A DNA stretch of 64,000 bases from an uncultured Pelagibacteraceae bacterium (GCA_902581925.1 CACHQB010000003.1:1-64000); one strand, 5' to 3'; positions 42,824-53,039 are shown, numbered from the stretch's first letter. Numbers and translations are program-made. The notes: generated from the letters alone by a model not told the origin.

Positions 42824-43230
42824 TCTTTAAAGAAAAAATTTATTTCAATTTTAGCATTTTCAACACTATCTGATCCATGTACTGAATTTTTATCAATTGA
42901 AATTCCAAATTTTTTTCTAATAGTACCCTCTTCTGCGTCTTTCGGATTTGTCGCGCCCATTAATTCTCTGTTTCCTATAACTGCATTATCTTTTTCGAGA
43001 ACCATAACCACAATTGGACCAGATGAAAGATAATCACATAAATCGTTGTAAAATGGCTTCGTTTCATGAATTTTATAAAACTTTTCTGCTTCAGATTTTT
43101 CAATTTGAATTTTTTTTTCTTTCAATATTGCAAAACCTTTACTTTTAAATATTTCTTTAATTTCTTTCTCAAGATTTCTTTCAACTGCATCTGGTTTAAT
43201 TATTGATAATGTCTGTTCTAAATTACTCAT
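42820..43230 (-). CDS. ndk: Nucleoside diphosphate kinase
   Basis: A 136-residue enzyme that balances nucleoside triphosphates. 'TLSIIKPDAVERN' is at the N-terminus, 'GPIVVMVLEKDNAV' in the middle, and the phosphohistidine motif 'NSVHGSDSVENA' near residue 117. An in-frame ATG four codons upstream (43242) is rejected because the one at 43230 has GAGG about 8 bases before it and fits the family N-terminus. It begins within the last codons of pepA, so the two are probably cotranscribed. Confidence 0.95.
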   Translation of the reverse strand: MSNLEQTLSIIKPDAVERNLEKEIKEIFKSKGFAILKEKKIQIEKSEAEKFYKIHETKPFYNDLCDYLSSGPIVVMVLEKDNAVIGNRELMGATNPKDAEEGTIRKKFGISIDKNSVHGSDSVENAKIEINFFFKD

Positions 43231-44677
43231 AGTGATCCTCAATTAGTTTGTTTAATAATCTAACTCCATAACCTGTTGCACCACCTGAATTTAATGCTCC
43301 ACCATATTTTGAAAAAGCCATTCCAGCTATATCTAAGTGTGCCCAAGGTGTTTTTTTTAAAATAAATCTTTGTAAAAATTGAGCAGCTGTCGTGGATCCT
43401 GCTCCACCAACATAATTAATATTTTGCATATCTGCATTTTTTGAGTCAATTAATTTATCAAAATTTTTATTTAACGGCATTCTCCAAACCTTCTCTTGAA
43501 CATTTTCTCCTGCGTGAATTAATTCATTTGACAACTTATCGTCATTTGAAAATAAACCGGCGTATTCAGATCCAAGAGAAACAATAATTGCTCCTGTTAG
43601 TGTCGCTAAATCTACTATAAATTTTGGCTTAAATTTTTCTTCGGTGTATGTAAGTGCATCAGCTAATACCAATCTTCCTTCAGCATCTGTATTTAAAATT
43701 TCTACTGTCTTGCCGCTATATGATTTAACTATATCTCCTGGTCTTTGCGCATTACCGCCTGGCATATTTTCAACAAGTCCAACTACACCAACAGCATTTA
43801 CCTTTGCTTTTCTTAAAGCCAAACTTTTCATTAACCCAACTACAACTGCTGAACCCGCCATATCATATGTCATATCTTCCATAAACTTAGCTGGCTTAAG
43901 AGAAATTCCTCCCGTATCAAAACAAACTCCTTTTCCTACAAATGCTAAAGGTTTAGATTTATCATTTAAACCTTTCCATTCAATGGTAGCTAAATAAGAG
44001 CCTCTGATGCTTCCTTGACCAACTCCAAGCAGAGTATTCATTCCAAGTTTTTTTAATTTTTTTTCGTCATAAATATTAACTTTTAAACCAATCTTGCTCA
44101 AAGATTTGAGTCTTTTGGCATATTCATCAGGATGTAAAACATTTCCAGGCTCTGAAACCAGATCTCTTGTATAAAAAGTTCCTTCTTCTATAGCTTTAAA
44201 TTTTATTTGGTCTTTAATAGATGAGATATTTTTTCCAGTTACTATTATAGATATATTTTTTCTATTTTTTTTAGTTTTGTACTTATCAAATTTGTATGAT
44301 TTTAACTTAAATCCATGCAAAAAATATCCAATTAAATTTTTATATTTTATAGATACGGTGTTTGAATTAATACAATAATCATGTTTTTTAAAACTCTTGC
44401 AAAATTCGTAAAATTTAGCTCCCAAATTTTCTACCTCGGTGCTCTTAAGTTCTTTTTTTAAAGATATTAATATTATTTTTTTTTTAGAGGAATAATCGAA
44501 AGTTAATATTTTTTTTTGTAGATCGCTCGACTTTATTAGATCACTAATATATGAATATTCTGAGCTTAAAATATGTTTTTTTAAACTTGAAATATTGAAT
44601 TTTTCATCAATAAACAAAACTTCATTAGAAAAGTTTTTTTTAGACAAATTTTTTTTATAAACAATTTTAATTGACAT
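43223..44677 (-). CDS. pepA: Leucyl aminopeptidase PepA
   Basis: A 484-residue M17 metallopeptidase. The signature octapeptide is within 'EILNTDAEGRLVLADALTY', and further metal ligands lie in 'AFVGKGVCFDTGGISLKPA' and 'EDMTYDMAGSAVVVGL'. The N-terminal third is poorly conserved and lysine-rich. The ATG at 44677 is preferred over one five codons upstream (44692) because it starts the first strand 'MSIKIVYKK'. It is divergent from lptF, next to which it lies in many proteobacteria. Confidence 0.95.
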   Translation of the reverse strand: MSIKIVYKKNLSKKNFSNEVLFIDEKFNISSLKKHILSSEYSYISDLIKSSDLQKKILTFDYSSKKKIILISLKKELKSTEVENLGAKFYEFCKSFKKHDYCINSNTVSIKYKNLIGYFLHGFKLKSYKFDKYKTKKNRKNISIIVTGKNISSIKDQIKFKAIEEGTFYTRDLVSEPGNVLHPDEYAKRLKSLSKIGLKVNIYDEKKLKKLGMNTLLGVGQGSIRGSYLATIEWKGLNDKSKPLAFVGKGVCFDTGGISLKPAKFMEDMTYDMAGSAVVVGLMKSLALRKAKVNAVGVVGLVENMPGGNAQRPGDIVKSYSGKTVEILNTDAEGRLVLADALTYTEEKFKPKFIVDLATLTGAIIVSLGSEYAGLFSNDDKLSNELIHAGENVQEKVWRMPLNKNFDKLIDSKNADMQNINYVGGAGSTTAAQFLQRFILKKTPWAHLDIAGMAFSKYGGALNSGGATGYGVRLLNKLIEDHYE

Positions 44678-44738
44678 AAGTTTTAAATACACTCTATACG
44701 AGATGAATGCTATATATGAATAAAAATATCATTTTTCA

Positions 44739-45857
44739 ATGAAAAAAATTATATTTAAAAAACTATTATCAGACTGTTTAATATTTTTTCTAGTAACATT
44801 GCTAGGAATTAGTTCTATAATTTGGGTATTTCAGGCGGTAAATTTTTTAGACATTATAATCGAAGATGGTCGAAATTATTCGGTATACATGAACTATACT
44901 CTTTTAAATATTCCAAAAATTGTTACAAAAGTATTACCATTCTGCATTTTTTTTAGTTTTTCATATGTGTTTATTAAATACGAAATGAATAACGAACTAA
45001 TGATTTTTTGGAATCATGGAATAGAAAAACTTAGTGTAATAAATTTTTTTTTACTATTTTCTTTAATTCTGCTAGCAGGTCAAATTTTTTTAACATCAAT
45101 TGTTGTTCCTAAATCTGAAGAGATATCAAGGAGCGGGTTAAGAACTTCTGATGTAGATTACTTCGAAGGTTTAATTAAACCAAAAAAATTTAATGATACT
45201 ATAAAAGGTTTGACAATTTATACTGATGATAAAAATAAAAATAATGAACTAATAAATATATATATTAAAAAAGCTACAGAGAATTCATTCCAAATAACTT
45301 ATGCAAAGAAAGGTGTTTTTGAAAATAGAGGAAATAATAAAATTTTAGTTTTATATGATGGACAAACTTTAAGTAGCACTCAAGGTAAAATAACAAATTT
45401 TAGTTTTTCAAAATCAGATTTTGGATTAGGTGATATGAACTCACATATGGTTGTTCATAAAAAACTTCAAGAGCAACCTACTGAAAGTTTAATTAATTGT
45501 ATAAAAAGTTTATTCAATTCTGAAAAAATTGAAATAATAAATTGTAATAAAGATAACCCAAGAAATGTTTACAGAGAACTTATAGAAAGATTAATTAACC
45601 CATTTTATTTACCACTATTAATTTTAATTTCATCAATTAATCTATTGATACCAAAGGAAAATATAAATTACTTAAAGATAAGATTTTTAATTTTTATAAT
45701 TGGGATCTTAATAATAATTATTTCTGAAAGTTTATTAGGTTATGTTGATAAAACTTTATCTAAAAATCTTTTCTTAATTTTTATTCCTATGATTTCTGTT
45801 TTATTAATTTACTCCATACTATTTTATAAATTCAAATTTAATAAATATTTAAAATGA
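44739..45857 (+). CDS. lptF: LPS export ABC transporter permease LptF
   Basis: A 372-residue YjgP/YjgQ-family permease. Three N-terminal helices (about 11-33, 57-78 and 99-122) are followed by a periplasmic beta-jellyroll and three C-terminal helices from about 286 on. The start 'IFKKLLSDCLIFFLVTLLGISSIIWVFQ' and the 'NPFYLPLLILISSINLL' helix are typical. With LptG and LptB it extracts LPS from the inner membrane. It overlaps lptG by 4 bases. LptB is not in the window. Confidence 0.9.
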   Translation: MKKIIFKKLLSDCLIFFLVTLLGISSIIWVFQAVNFLDIIIEDGRNYSVYMNYTLLNIPKIVTKVLPFCIFFSFSYVFIKYEMNNELMIFWNHGIEKLSVINFFLLFSLILLAGQIFLTSIVVPKSEEISRSGLRTSDVDYFEGLIKPKKFNDTIKGLTIYTDDKNKNNELINIYIKKATENSFQITYAKKGVFENRGNNKILVLYDGQTLSSTQGKITNFSFSKSDFGLGDMNSHMVVHKKLQEQPTESLINCIKSLFNSEKIEIINCNKDNPRNVYRELIERLINPFYLPLLILISSINLLIPKENINYLKIRFLIFIIGILIIIISESLLGYVDKTLSKNLFLIFIPMISVLLIYSILFYKFKFNKYLK

Positions 45858-46927
45858 GCACATATATTAAATTTTTATCTTCAATTTTTTTAAAATCATT
45901 TTTCAACATTTTTTGTATTATGACAAGTTTAGTTTTTATTTTGAATATTTTAAAAGAAATTGAATTTTTTAGTGATAAAAATGTAAATACTCTTTATCCT
46001 ATATATTTGTCATTAATGAGTTCTCCATCAATAATTTTTGAAATGTTTCCATTTATTTTTTTAGTTTCAACTCAATTTTTTTTTATTAAACTTTTAAATA
46101 ATAATGAGATTAATATTTTCAAATATTTTGGTTTAAATAATTTTAAAATAATAAAAGTTCTTTCTATTCTTAGTTTATTGTTAGGTACATTAATTATTGT
46201 ATTTTTTTACAATTTATCCTCAAACTTGCAGAGTTATTATTTAGAATTTAAAAATCAATACTCTAAAGATAAAACATATTTGGCTGTAATTAACAAAAAT
46301 GGCTTATGGATAAAGGATATTTATGAAGATAAAATTAGCATTATAAATTCATCAAAAATAGAAACTAATTTTTTAAAAAATACGATCATCACAACTTTTG
46401 ATAAAAACTACAATCCTATTAGAAATATAAAAAGTGACAAAATAGATATAAAAAATAATACTTGGATTATTTACGATGCTTCAATAATAGAAAAAAACAC
46501 AAGCAAAAACGAAGATTTATATAATTTTGAGACAAATTTTAATCTCAAAATGATAGAATCTTTATTTTCTAACCTATCATCATTGTCAATAATTAAATTA
46601 ATTAATCTCAGAGATAATTATAATTCTTTAAACTATTCAATAGTTGACGTAAATTTACAGATATACAAAATTTTTACTTACCCAATTTTCCTAATGTTAA
46701 TGACTATTTTTTCTTCAGTAATAATGTTCAATACAAAAAATTTTAAAAGCAATACATTAAAAATTGTAATTGGACTATTTTTTTCAGTATTAATTTACTA
46801 TATCAGTAACTTTTTTAATGTGATGGGTTCTACAGAAAAAATTCCATTAATATTTGCAATTTGGATACCTTTGATATTATTGGGTATTATAAACACTATA
46901 ATGTTATTCAAAATAAATGAAAAATAA
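45854..46927 (+). CDS. lptG: LPS export ABC transporter permease LptG
   Basis: A 357-residue partner of LptF with the same layout: N-terminal helices (about 8-30, 55-76 and 93-120), a periplasmic domain, and C-terminal helices ('IFTYPIFLMLMTIFSSVIMFN', 'IVIGLFFSVLIYYISNFFN' and 'IPLIFAIWIPLILLGIIN'). 'LSLMSSPSIIFEMFPFIFLVST' matches the LptG second helix, where a proline-rich entry is common. It overlaps lptF by 4 bases and lptD by 11, so the three are certainly one operon. Confidence 0.9.
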   Translation: MSTYIKFLSSIFLKSFFNIFCIMTSLVFILNILKEIEFFSDKNVNTLYPIYLSLMSSPSIIFEMFPFIFLVSTQFFFIKLLNNNEINIFKYFGLNNFKIIKVLSILSLLLGTLIIVFFYNLSSNLQSYYLEFKNQYSKDKTYLAVINKNGLWIKDIYEDKISIINSSKIETNFLKNTIITTFDKNYNPIRNIKSDKIDIKNNTWIIYDASIIEKNTSKNEDLYNFETNFNLKMIESLFSNLSSLSIIKLINLRDNYNSLNYSIVDVNLQIYKIFTYPIFLMLMTIFSSVIMFNTKNFKSNTLKIVIGLFFSVLIYYISNFFNVMGSTEKIPLIFAIWIPLILLGIINTIMLFKINEK

Positions 46928-49757
46928 ACTCATAGTCATAATTAGTTTTATATATTTTTTTTTATTTTCTACAAATCTTTTACACTCTGCAGATGAATTA
47001 GATTTTAATGTTACTGAAATTGATATTACCAAAAATGGAAATCTAATAGTTGGTTCAAAAGGAGGAAAGGCAATTACTAATGATGGTTTAGAAATAGAGG
47101 GAGAAAATTTTATATATAATAAAATTACAAAAGTTTTAAATGTATCAAAAAATGTAAAATTTACAGATACAAAAGATGGAACAATTATTATTTCAGATAA
47201 AGCGACTTATTTTATAAATGAAGAAGTAATTTTTACAGAAGGCAATTCAAAAGCTATAAATAAAAATAATACTATAATTGCATCAAAATTTAAATTTAAC
47301 AAAATTACAAATGTTTTAAATGCTGAAGATAATGTAAAATTTACAGATACAAAAGATGGAACGATTATTATTTCAGATAAAGCGACCTATCTTAAAAATG
47401 ACGAAATAATTATTACAGAGGGTAATTCAAAAGCTATAAATAAAAATAATACTATAATTGCATCAAAATTTAAATTTAACAAAATTACAAATGTTTTAAA
47501 TGCTGAAGATAATGTAAAATTCATAGATATAAAAAAAGAAACAATTATTAATACTGATAAAGCGACCTATCTTAAAAATGACGAAATAATTTTTACAGAA
47601 GGAGCAACAATTGCGGTGATTGAGAATAAATATAATTTTAAATCTGAGGATGTAAAATTTATAAAAAATAATAAAGAATTACTTTCAGATAAAAAAGCAA
47701 TTATAGAGGATGGAAATGGAAATACCTATGAATTAAAAAGTTTTTTATACAAAATTGATAAAAAAATTCTTAAAGGTAAAGAAGTTAATGTATATGCTAA
47801 AGCAGATAACGATGGTATTGATAATTATTATTTTTCTGAAGGTATCTTTGATTTTAAAAAGAAATCTTTTGTTGCAAAAAATACTAAAGTAAAAATTCAC
47901 AAAGAAATTTTTGAAAATAGTGAACAAGATCCAAGAGTATATGGGGTTTCATCTTTTGGTAACGAAAAACAAACTGTAATTAAAAAAGGGATATTTACAA
48001 GTTGTAGAATTACTGACAAATGCCCTCCTTGGAGCATCCAATCAGAAAAAATTATACATGATAAAGTAAAAAAAGATTTAATATATGAAAATGCAGTTTT
48101 AAGAATGTATGATATTCCAATAATATATTTTCCAAAATTTTTTCACCCAGACCCAACAGTAAAAAGAAGAACTGGTTTCTTAAAACCTCAATTTAATAAC
48201 TCTAAAACTTTAGGTTCATCAATTTTTATTCCATATTTTTTAACAATGGGAGATGACAAAGATAGTACATTCAAACCAACTATTTTTGATGATAATAAAA
48301 TAATTTTACAAAATGAATTCAGAAAAATTACTAAAGACTGGTCTTTAATATCAGATGTTGGTTTTACAAGAGGTTATAAATCCTCCCCTACTGAAGAAAA
48401 AAAAAATATAAATCATATTTTTTTAAATTTTGTGAAGGATTTAAATCTATCAAATTATGAAAGTTCAAATTTAGAGGCAAATTTACAACGTGTAAATAAT
48501 GATACTTATTTAAAAGTCTTTCAAAATAATCTTTACTCATTTGAAAGCGATGTTATACCAACCAACAAAGATTCTATGGTTTCAAATATTAATTTGAATT
48601 TAGAACATCAAGATTATGACTTTTCAGGCAGCTTTCAGGCATTTGAAGAGCTAGGAAAAAAACACAGTGATAGATATCAATATGTTTTGCCTTCATATAA
48701 CTTTTCAAAGAATATAAATATTTCTGATTTTGATGGATCAGTTAGACTTAATTCTAGTGGAAGCAATAATTTAAAAGATACAAATAATCTCAGAACATCA
48801 ATAACTAATGATTTAAATTTACAATCTAGAGATTATTTTTCTAATTTAGGTTTTAAAAATAATTTTAACATATATCTAAAGAACCTAAATTCTATGGGAA
48901 AAAATGATCCTACATATAAGTCATCACCTAGAGTAGAAGGTATGGGTATCGCTGAGATTGAAACTAGTTTGCCACTAGTTAGAAGAGATATAAATAAAAA
49001 TGAAATTTTAACTCCAAAAATTTCTTTTAGAGCAAACCCAGGTAATAACATGAAGGATTATAGCTCTTCAAATAGATTGTTAAATGCAGATAATATCTTT
49101 GGAATTAACAGACTTGGACTTAGTGATTCTTTTGAAGCAGGCAAGTCACTAACTATAGGTTTAAATTATAAATTAGATAAAATTGAAAATACTTCAAAAA
49201 TCAAAGAAGATGATTTAGAAAAGGATAAATTTTTTGAATTAAGGTTAGCAACAGTTTTAAGAGATAAATTTGAAACAAAAATTCCAAAAACTTCAACTTT
49301 AGATAAAAAAAATTCAAACTTATATGGTTCAATTAACAACGAACTTTTTGAGAGTACGAGTTTAAATTATAATTTCTCTATTGATAATAACTTTGACACT
49401 ATTGACTCTCATTCTTTAGGTTTTAAGTTTGAAGTCAATAACTTTTTAACAGAATTTAATTATGAAGAACAAAGAGGTGAGATTGGCTCTAATCACTCTA
49501 TTTCAAATACAATTTCATATAATTTTGATGAAAATAATATTTTTTCATTTTCAACAAGAAGAAATAAAAAAATTGATTTAACTGAGTATTATAATTTAAT
49601 CTATGAATATAAAAATGATTGTTTGACAGCAGGTATCAAATTCAATAAAACTTTTTATAAAGATAATGATCTTGTTCCAGAAGAAAATTTATTTTTTACT
49701 ATTTCACTAATTCCTTTAACTACATATGAAAGATCAATTTATCAAAGAACAAATTAA
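46917..49757 (+). CDS. lptD: LPS assembly protein LptD (outer-membrane translocon)
   Basis: A 946-residue outer-membrane protein. It has a signal peptide (about 1-24, 'LIVIISFIYFFLFSTNLLHSA'), an OstA-type beta-jellyroll domain containing three 60-residue repeats (about 65-244), and a C-terminal beta-barrel from about residue 400 on. The conserved junction 'CPPWSIQSEKIIHDK' and 'FPKFFHPDPTVKRRTGFL' is diagnostic for LptD. Two cysteines flank that junction ('FTSCRITDKCPPW'), with one more near the C-terminus ('KNDCLTAG'). It lies between lptG and surA, its folding helper, and overlaps both. Confidence 0.93.
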   Translation: MKNKLIVIISFIYFFLFSTNLLHSADELDFNVTEIDITKNGNLIVGSKGGKAITNDGLEIEGENFIYNKITKVLNVSKNVKFTDTKDGTIIISDKATYFINEEVIFTEGNSKAINKNNTIIASKFKFNKITNVLNAEDNVKFTDTKDGTIIISDKATYLKNDEIIITEGNSKAINKNNTIIASKFKFNKITNVLNAEDNVKFIDIKKETIINTDKATYLKNDEIIFTEGATIAVIENKYNFKSEDVKFIKNNKELLSDKKAIIEDGNGNTYELKSFLYKIDKKILKGKEVNVYAKADNDGIDNYYFSEGIFDFKKKSFVAKNTKVKIHKEIFENSEQDPRVYGVSSFGNEKQTVIKKGIFTSCRITDKCPPWSIQSEKIIHDKVKKDLIYENAVLRMYDIPIIYFPKFFHPDPTVKRRTGFLKPQFNNSKTLGSSIFIPYFLTMGDDKDSTFKPTIFDDNKIILQNEFRKITKDWSLISDVGFTRGYKSSPTEEKKNINHIFLNFVKDLNLSNYESSNLEANLQRVNNDTYLKVFQNNLYSFESDVIPTNKDSMVSNINLNLEHQDYDFSGSFQAFEELGKKHSDRYQYVLPSYNFSKNINISDFDGSVRLNSSGSNNLKDTNNLRTSITNDLNLQSRDYFSNLGFKNNFNIYLKNLNSMGKNDPTYKSSPRVEGMGIAEIETSLPLVRRDINKNEILTPKISFRANPGNNMKDYSSSNRLLNADNIFGINRLGLSDSFEAGKSLTIGLNYKLDKIENTSKIKEDDLEKDKFFELRLATVLRDKFETKIPKTSTLDKKNSNLYGSINNELFESTSLNYNFSIDNNFDTIDSHSLGFKFEVNNFLTEFNYEEQRGEIGSNHSISNTISYNFDENNIFSFSTRRNKKIDLTEYYNLIYEYKNDCLTAGIKFNKTFYKDNDLVPEENLFFTISLIPLTTYERSIYQRTN
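47109..47648 (+). repeat. lptD: Three 180-bp tandem repeats in the LptD jellyroll domain
   Basis: Copies start near 47109, 47289 and 47469, exactly 180 bp apart, each coding 60 residues (about 65-124, 125-184, 185-244). The pattern is 'NKIT.VLN...NVKF.D.K..TII..DKATY...E.I.TEG'. The stretch 47244-47341 is identical to 47424-47521 over 98 bases, and copies one and two differ by only a few bases over 47161-47200. Each unit matches the strand-turn unit of an OstA jellyroll. The near-identity at DNA level points to recent duplication. Confidence 0.93.
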
Positions 49758-50676
49758 ATTAATTATATCAACACTTATAATCGTCATATTTACTAATGGT
49801 GAAATTAAAAGTTTTGAAAATGAAATTGTATTAAGAGTAAATGATGAAATTATAACAACTATAGATGTGGAAGACGAAATTAGATATTTGCTTGCTCTTA
49901 ATCCCAATTTAAATAATTTAAGCAAAAATGAGATAATACAAATCTCAAAAAAATCTATTTTGAAAGAAAAAATTAAACAAATTGAAATAGATAGACTAAT
50001 TCAAAAAAAAAATATTCCTAATAAATATTTAGAACAATTACTCAAACAAATCTATTTCAAGATAGGCATGTCTAACATTGAAGAGTTTAAAGAATATTTA
50101 AATGCTAAAAAAATATCTTATGAGAACGTATTAGAAAAAATAACTATTGAAGCTTTATGGAATGAAATAATTTTTTCAAAATATTCTTCAAAAATAAAAA
50201 TTGATGAAAATGAACTTAAAAATGAAATTGATAAATATAAAAATAAATTATCAAAATCATTTTTATTATCAGAAATATTTTTTGAAATAAACAAAGAAGA
50301 AAACCTTGATAAAAAATTTAATGAAATCAAAAAAATGATTAAAGAAAATGGATTTAATAACGCTGCACTTAAATATAGCATTTCCCAAACTTCAAACTTG
50401 GGTGGTAAGCTAGATTGGATAGATGAAAGTTCAATAACTAATAAAATTAAAAAAGAATTATTTTCTTTAAAGATCAACGAATATACAGATCCAATAAGAG
50501 TTGCGGGGGGATTTTTAATATTACAAATAAATGATATAAAAAATATTAAATCAAAAATTGATACTGATAAAGAATTAAAAAAAATGATCAGGTCTCGAAC
50601 AAATGATCAGTTAAATCAGTTTTCTAAAATGTATTTTAATAAAGTTAAAAAAGATATGAGCATAAATGAAACATAA
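49726..50676 (+). CDS. surA: SurA-like periplasmic chaperone / peptidyl-prolyl isomerase
   Basis: A 316-residue protein. A hydrophobic signal segment lies at about 10-24, followed by a SurA N-terminal-type helical domain ('IVLRVNDEIITTIDVEDEIRYL') and one parvulin-type PPIase domain at about 180-285, with 'SQTSNLGGKLDWIDESSI' and 'VAGGFLILQIND'. Only one PPIase domain is seen, against two in E. coli SurA. SurA escorts outer-membrane proteins including LptD, which it overlaps by 32 bases; pdxA and rsmA follow, the same order as in E. coli (surA-pdxA-rsmA). Confidence 0.88.
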   Translation: MKDQFIKEQIKLIISTLIIVIFTNGEIKSFENEIVLRVNDEIITTIDVEDEIRYLLALNPNLNNLSKNEIIQISKKSILKEKIKQIEIDRLIQKKNIPNKYLEQLLKQIYFKIGMSNIEEFKEYLNAKKISYENVLEKITIEALWNEIIFSKYSSKIKIDENELKNEIDKYKNKLSKSFLLSEIFFEINKEENLDKKFNEIKKMIKENGFNNAALKYSISQTSNLGGKLDWIDESSITNKIKKELFSLKINEYTDPIRVAGGFLILQINDIKNIKSKIDTDKELKKMIRSRTNDQLNQFSKMYFNKVKKDMSINET

Positions 50677-51628
50677 ACCTATTGTAGTTGTAGCAGGTGA
50701 ACCAAATAGTATTTTTTTAGAAATTTTTTTTAAGTCATTAGAAAAAAAAATCAAAAGTCCTATAATATTAATAGCATCTTTAAATTTACTCAAATTGCAA
50801 ATGGATAAATTAAAATACAAAAAAAAAATTATAGAATTGAATTATAATAATATATTAAAAAAAAAATTAAGTAATAATAATATTAATATAATTGATGTTG
50901 ATTATAATCCAAAATATGCTTTTGAAAAAATAACTAATAAATCGAACAAATATATAAATAATTCATTTAAAATTGCTTTTAAGATTATAAAAAAATATAA
51001 TTTAAATAAATTTATAAATGGTCCAATAAATAAAAAAACTTTACTAAAAAAAAATTATTTAGGCATTACAGAATTTATTTCTAAAAACTTTAAAATTAAA
51101 AAAAATGCTATGCTAATATATAATAAAAAATTATCTGTATGCCCTGTAACAACTCATCTCCCAATCAAAAATGTAACGAAACAAATAAATAGAAAAGCTA
51201 TCATCGAAAAAGTAAAATTGATTGATAAATTTTATAGAAAAAAATTAAATAAAAAACCCACAATTGCAGTGCTCGGTCTTAATCCACATTGTGAAAGTGT
51301 AGATAAATACAACGAAGATGAAAAAATCATTAAACCAACTATTAGTTATTTGAAAAAAAATAATTTTAAAGTTACTGGTCCACACTCAGCAGATACAATT
51401 TTTTTAAAAAATAACAGAAAAAATTATGATGTTATACTTGGCATGTACCATGACCAAGTATTATCACCTATAAAGACATTGTATGAATATGACGCTATCA
51501 ACATAACTTTAGGATTACCTTTCTTAAGGATTTCTCCTGACCATGGTCCAAATGAAAAAATGTTAGGAAAAAATCAATCAAACCCTCTAAGCTTGATTAA
51601 AGCTATTTCTTTTTTGGACAAAAATTGA
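50666..51628 (+). CDS. pdxA: 4-hydroxythreonine-4-phosphate dehydrogenase (PdxA)
   Basis: A 320-residue enzyme of the deoxyxylulose-dependent vitamin B6 pathway. Motifs: 'PIVVVAGEPNSI' at the N-terminus, 'KFINGPINKKTL', 'PVTTHLPIKNVTK', 'AVLGLNPHCES', 'GPHSADTIFL', and 'VILGMYHDQVLSPIKTL' with the metal-binding histidine. The N-terminal 110 residues are extraordinarily rich in Lys, Asn and Ile, and this is one of the most A+T-extreme genes of the window. It overlaps surA by 11 bases and rsmA by 4. Confidence 0.93.
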   Translation: MKHKPIVVVAGEPNSIFLEIFFKSLEKKIKSPIILIASLNLLKLQMDKLKYKKKIIELNYNNILKKKLSNNNINIIDVDYNPKYAFEKITNKSNKYINNSFKIAFKIIKKYNLNKFINGPINKKTLLKKNYLGITEFISKNFKIKKNAMLIYNKKLSVCPVTTHLPIKNVTKQINRKAIIEKVKLIDKFYRKKLNKKPTIAVLGLNPHCESVDKYNEDEKIIKPTISYLKKNNFKVTGPHSADTIFLKNNRKNYDVILGMYHDQVLSPIKTLYEYDAINITLGLPFLRISPDHGPNEKMLGKNQSNPLSLIKAISFLDKN

Positions 51629-52410
51629 TTAAAGCAAAAAAAAGCTTAGGCCAAAATTTCTTAATAGATAAAAAAATCTTGGAAAAAATTGTAGACTCTG
51701 CTGATATTTTAAATAAAACTATTTTAGAGATAGGTCCTGGTACCGGAAATCTTACATCATATATTTTAAAAAAAAATCCAAAAAAAATATTCGTGATAGA
51801 AAAAGATAATGAACTTTCGAGTGATCTTAAACATAAATTTAATGATCAAATAACAATTATTAATGAGGATATTTTAAAAGTAGATGAAACTAAACTTTTT
51901 AAAGAAGAAGTAACTGTTTTTGGTAACTTGCCATATAATATTTCAACTGAAATTCTGAGCAAGTGGATAATTAATCTAAAAGACAATTTTTGGTTTGAGT
52001 GTTTGGTTTTAATGTTTCAAAAAGAAGTTGCTGATAGGATAATTGCAGAATTTAACACCTCAAATTATGGAAGGTTATCTATAATTTGTAATTGGAAGCT
52101 TAATATTAAAAAGATATGTGACATTGAACCAGAAGCATTTTCTCCGAAACCAAAGATTGATAGCTCATTGTTATTATTTCACCCAAAGAAAAATTTTATT
52201 AAAATTAATGATGCTAATAATTTGGAAAAAGTTACGAGAGTTTTTTTTAATCAAAGAAGAAAGATGTTAAAAAAACCATTTAATCAACTTTTTAATGGAG
52301 ATAAAAAAATTCTAGATAAGCTAAAAATCAATTTAAATTTAAGACCTCAAAACCTGAGATTAGAGACCTATTATAAATTAACAAATGAATACGAAAAATT
52401 AAGAAGTTAA
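51625..52410 (+). CDS. rsmA: 16S rRNA (adenine(1518)-N6/adenine(1519)-N6)-dimethyltransferase RsmA (KsgA)
   Basis: A 261-residue methyltransferase that dimethylates two adenines near the 3' end of 16S rRNA. '[11 protein letters not shown]' at the N-terminus, the SAM loop '[16 protein letters not shown]', and the catalytic '[14 protein letters not shown]' (NLPY) are intact, followed by '[14 protein letters not shown]'. The start is TTG at 51625 within the pdxA stop; an ATG start would remove the conserved N-terminus. It overlaps the convergent gmk by 12 bases. Confidence 0.95.
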   Translation: MIKAKKSLGQNFLIDKKILEKIVDSADILNKTILEIGPGTGNLTSYILKKNPKKIFVIEKDNELSSDLKHKFNDQITIINEDILKVDETKLFKEEVTVFGNLPYNISTEILSKWIINLKDNFWFECLVLMFQKEVADRIIAEFNTSNYGRLSIICNWKLNIKKICDIEPEAFSPKPKIDSSLLLFHPKKNFIKINDANNLEKVTRVFFNQRRKMLKKPFNQLFNGDKKILDKLKINLNLRPQNLRLETYYKLTNEYEKLRS

Positions 52411-53031
52411 TTTTTCAACATGACTTCTTATATAGTCAGGATCATAATCTTTAGATCCATTAGTAATTACTGCATCTATCAAATTTGAAATTTTTAAATA
52501 ACATTCATTTAAATCATTATTTACAACAACATAATCATAGTTAATCCAATGCAAGACATCTCTTTCGAACTGTTTCATTCTTTCCTCAGCTATTAATTTG
52601 TCATTTACATGTCTTTTTGACAACCTTTTAAATAAAACTTCTTTACTTGGTGGAAGTATAAAAAAAGTAATTAGTTTATAATCTAATTTTTTATTTTTTA
52701 TTTGATCAGCTCCCTGCCAATCAATGTCGAAAAGAACATTTTTTTGTTTATTTAATTTGTCTATAACTGGTGTTCTTGTTGTGCCGTAAAAATTATTGAA
52801 AACTTTTGCATACTCAAGAAACTCTTGATTTTTAATTAACCTTTTGAATTCTAATTCGTCAACGAAAAAATAATCTTCATCTTGATTTTCATCAGGTCTA
52901 GGTTGTCTGGTAGTATGTGATATTGAAATTTCAAAATTATCTTTTTTAGATAATTTTTTAACCAATGTTGTTTTACCTGCTCCGGAAGGAGAAGATAAGA
53001 TTATCATTACTCCATCTTTTTCTGATGGCAT
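52399..53031 (-). CDS. gmk: Guanylate kinase
   Basis: A 210-residue kinase converting GMP to GDP. The P-loop is '[13 protein letters not shown]' near residue 13, the GMP-binding part is '[23 protein letters not shown]', followed by '[12 protein letters not shown]' and the lid '[22 protein letters not shown]'. The length is standard. It is the last gene in the fabD-fabG-acpP-gmk order and begins 8 bases after the acpP stop. Confidence 0.96.
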   Translation of the reverse strand: MPSEKDGVMIILSSPSGAGKTTLVKKLSKKDNFEISISHTTRQPRPDENQDEDYFFVDELEFKRLIKNQEFLEYAKVFNNFYGTTRTPVIDKLNKQKNVLFDIDWQGADQIKNKKLDYKLITFFILPPSKEVLFKRLSKRHVNDKLIAEERMKQFERDVLHWINYDYVVVNNDLNECYLKISNLIDAVITNGSKDYDPDYIRSHVEKLTS

Positions 53032-53039
53032 TAAAATTT

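Noticed and set aside
47244..47521. CRISPR-like or mobile repeat
   Set aside because: The repeat is in frame, exactly 60 codons, and continuous with the LptD jellyroll; there are no spacers or terminal inverted repeats.
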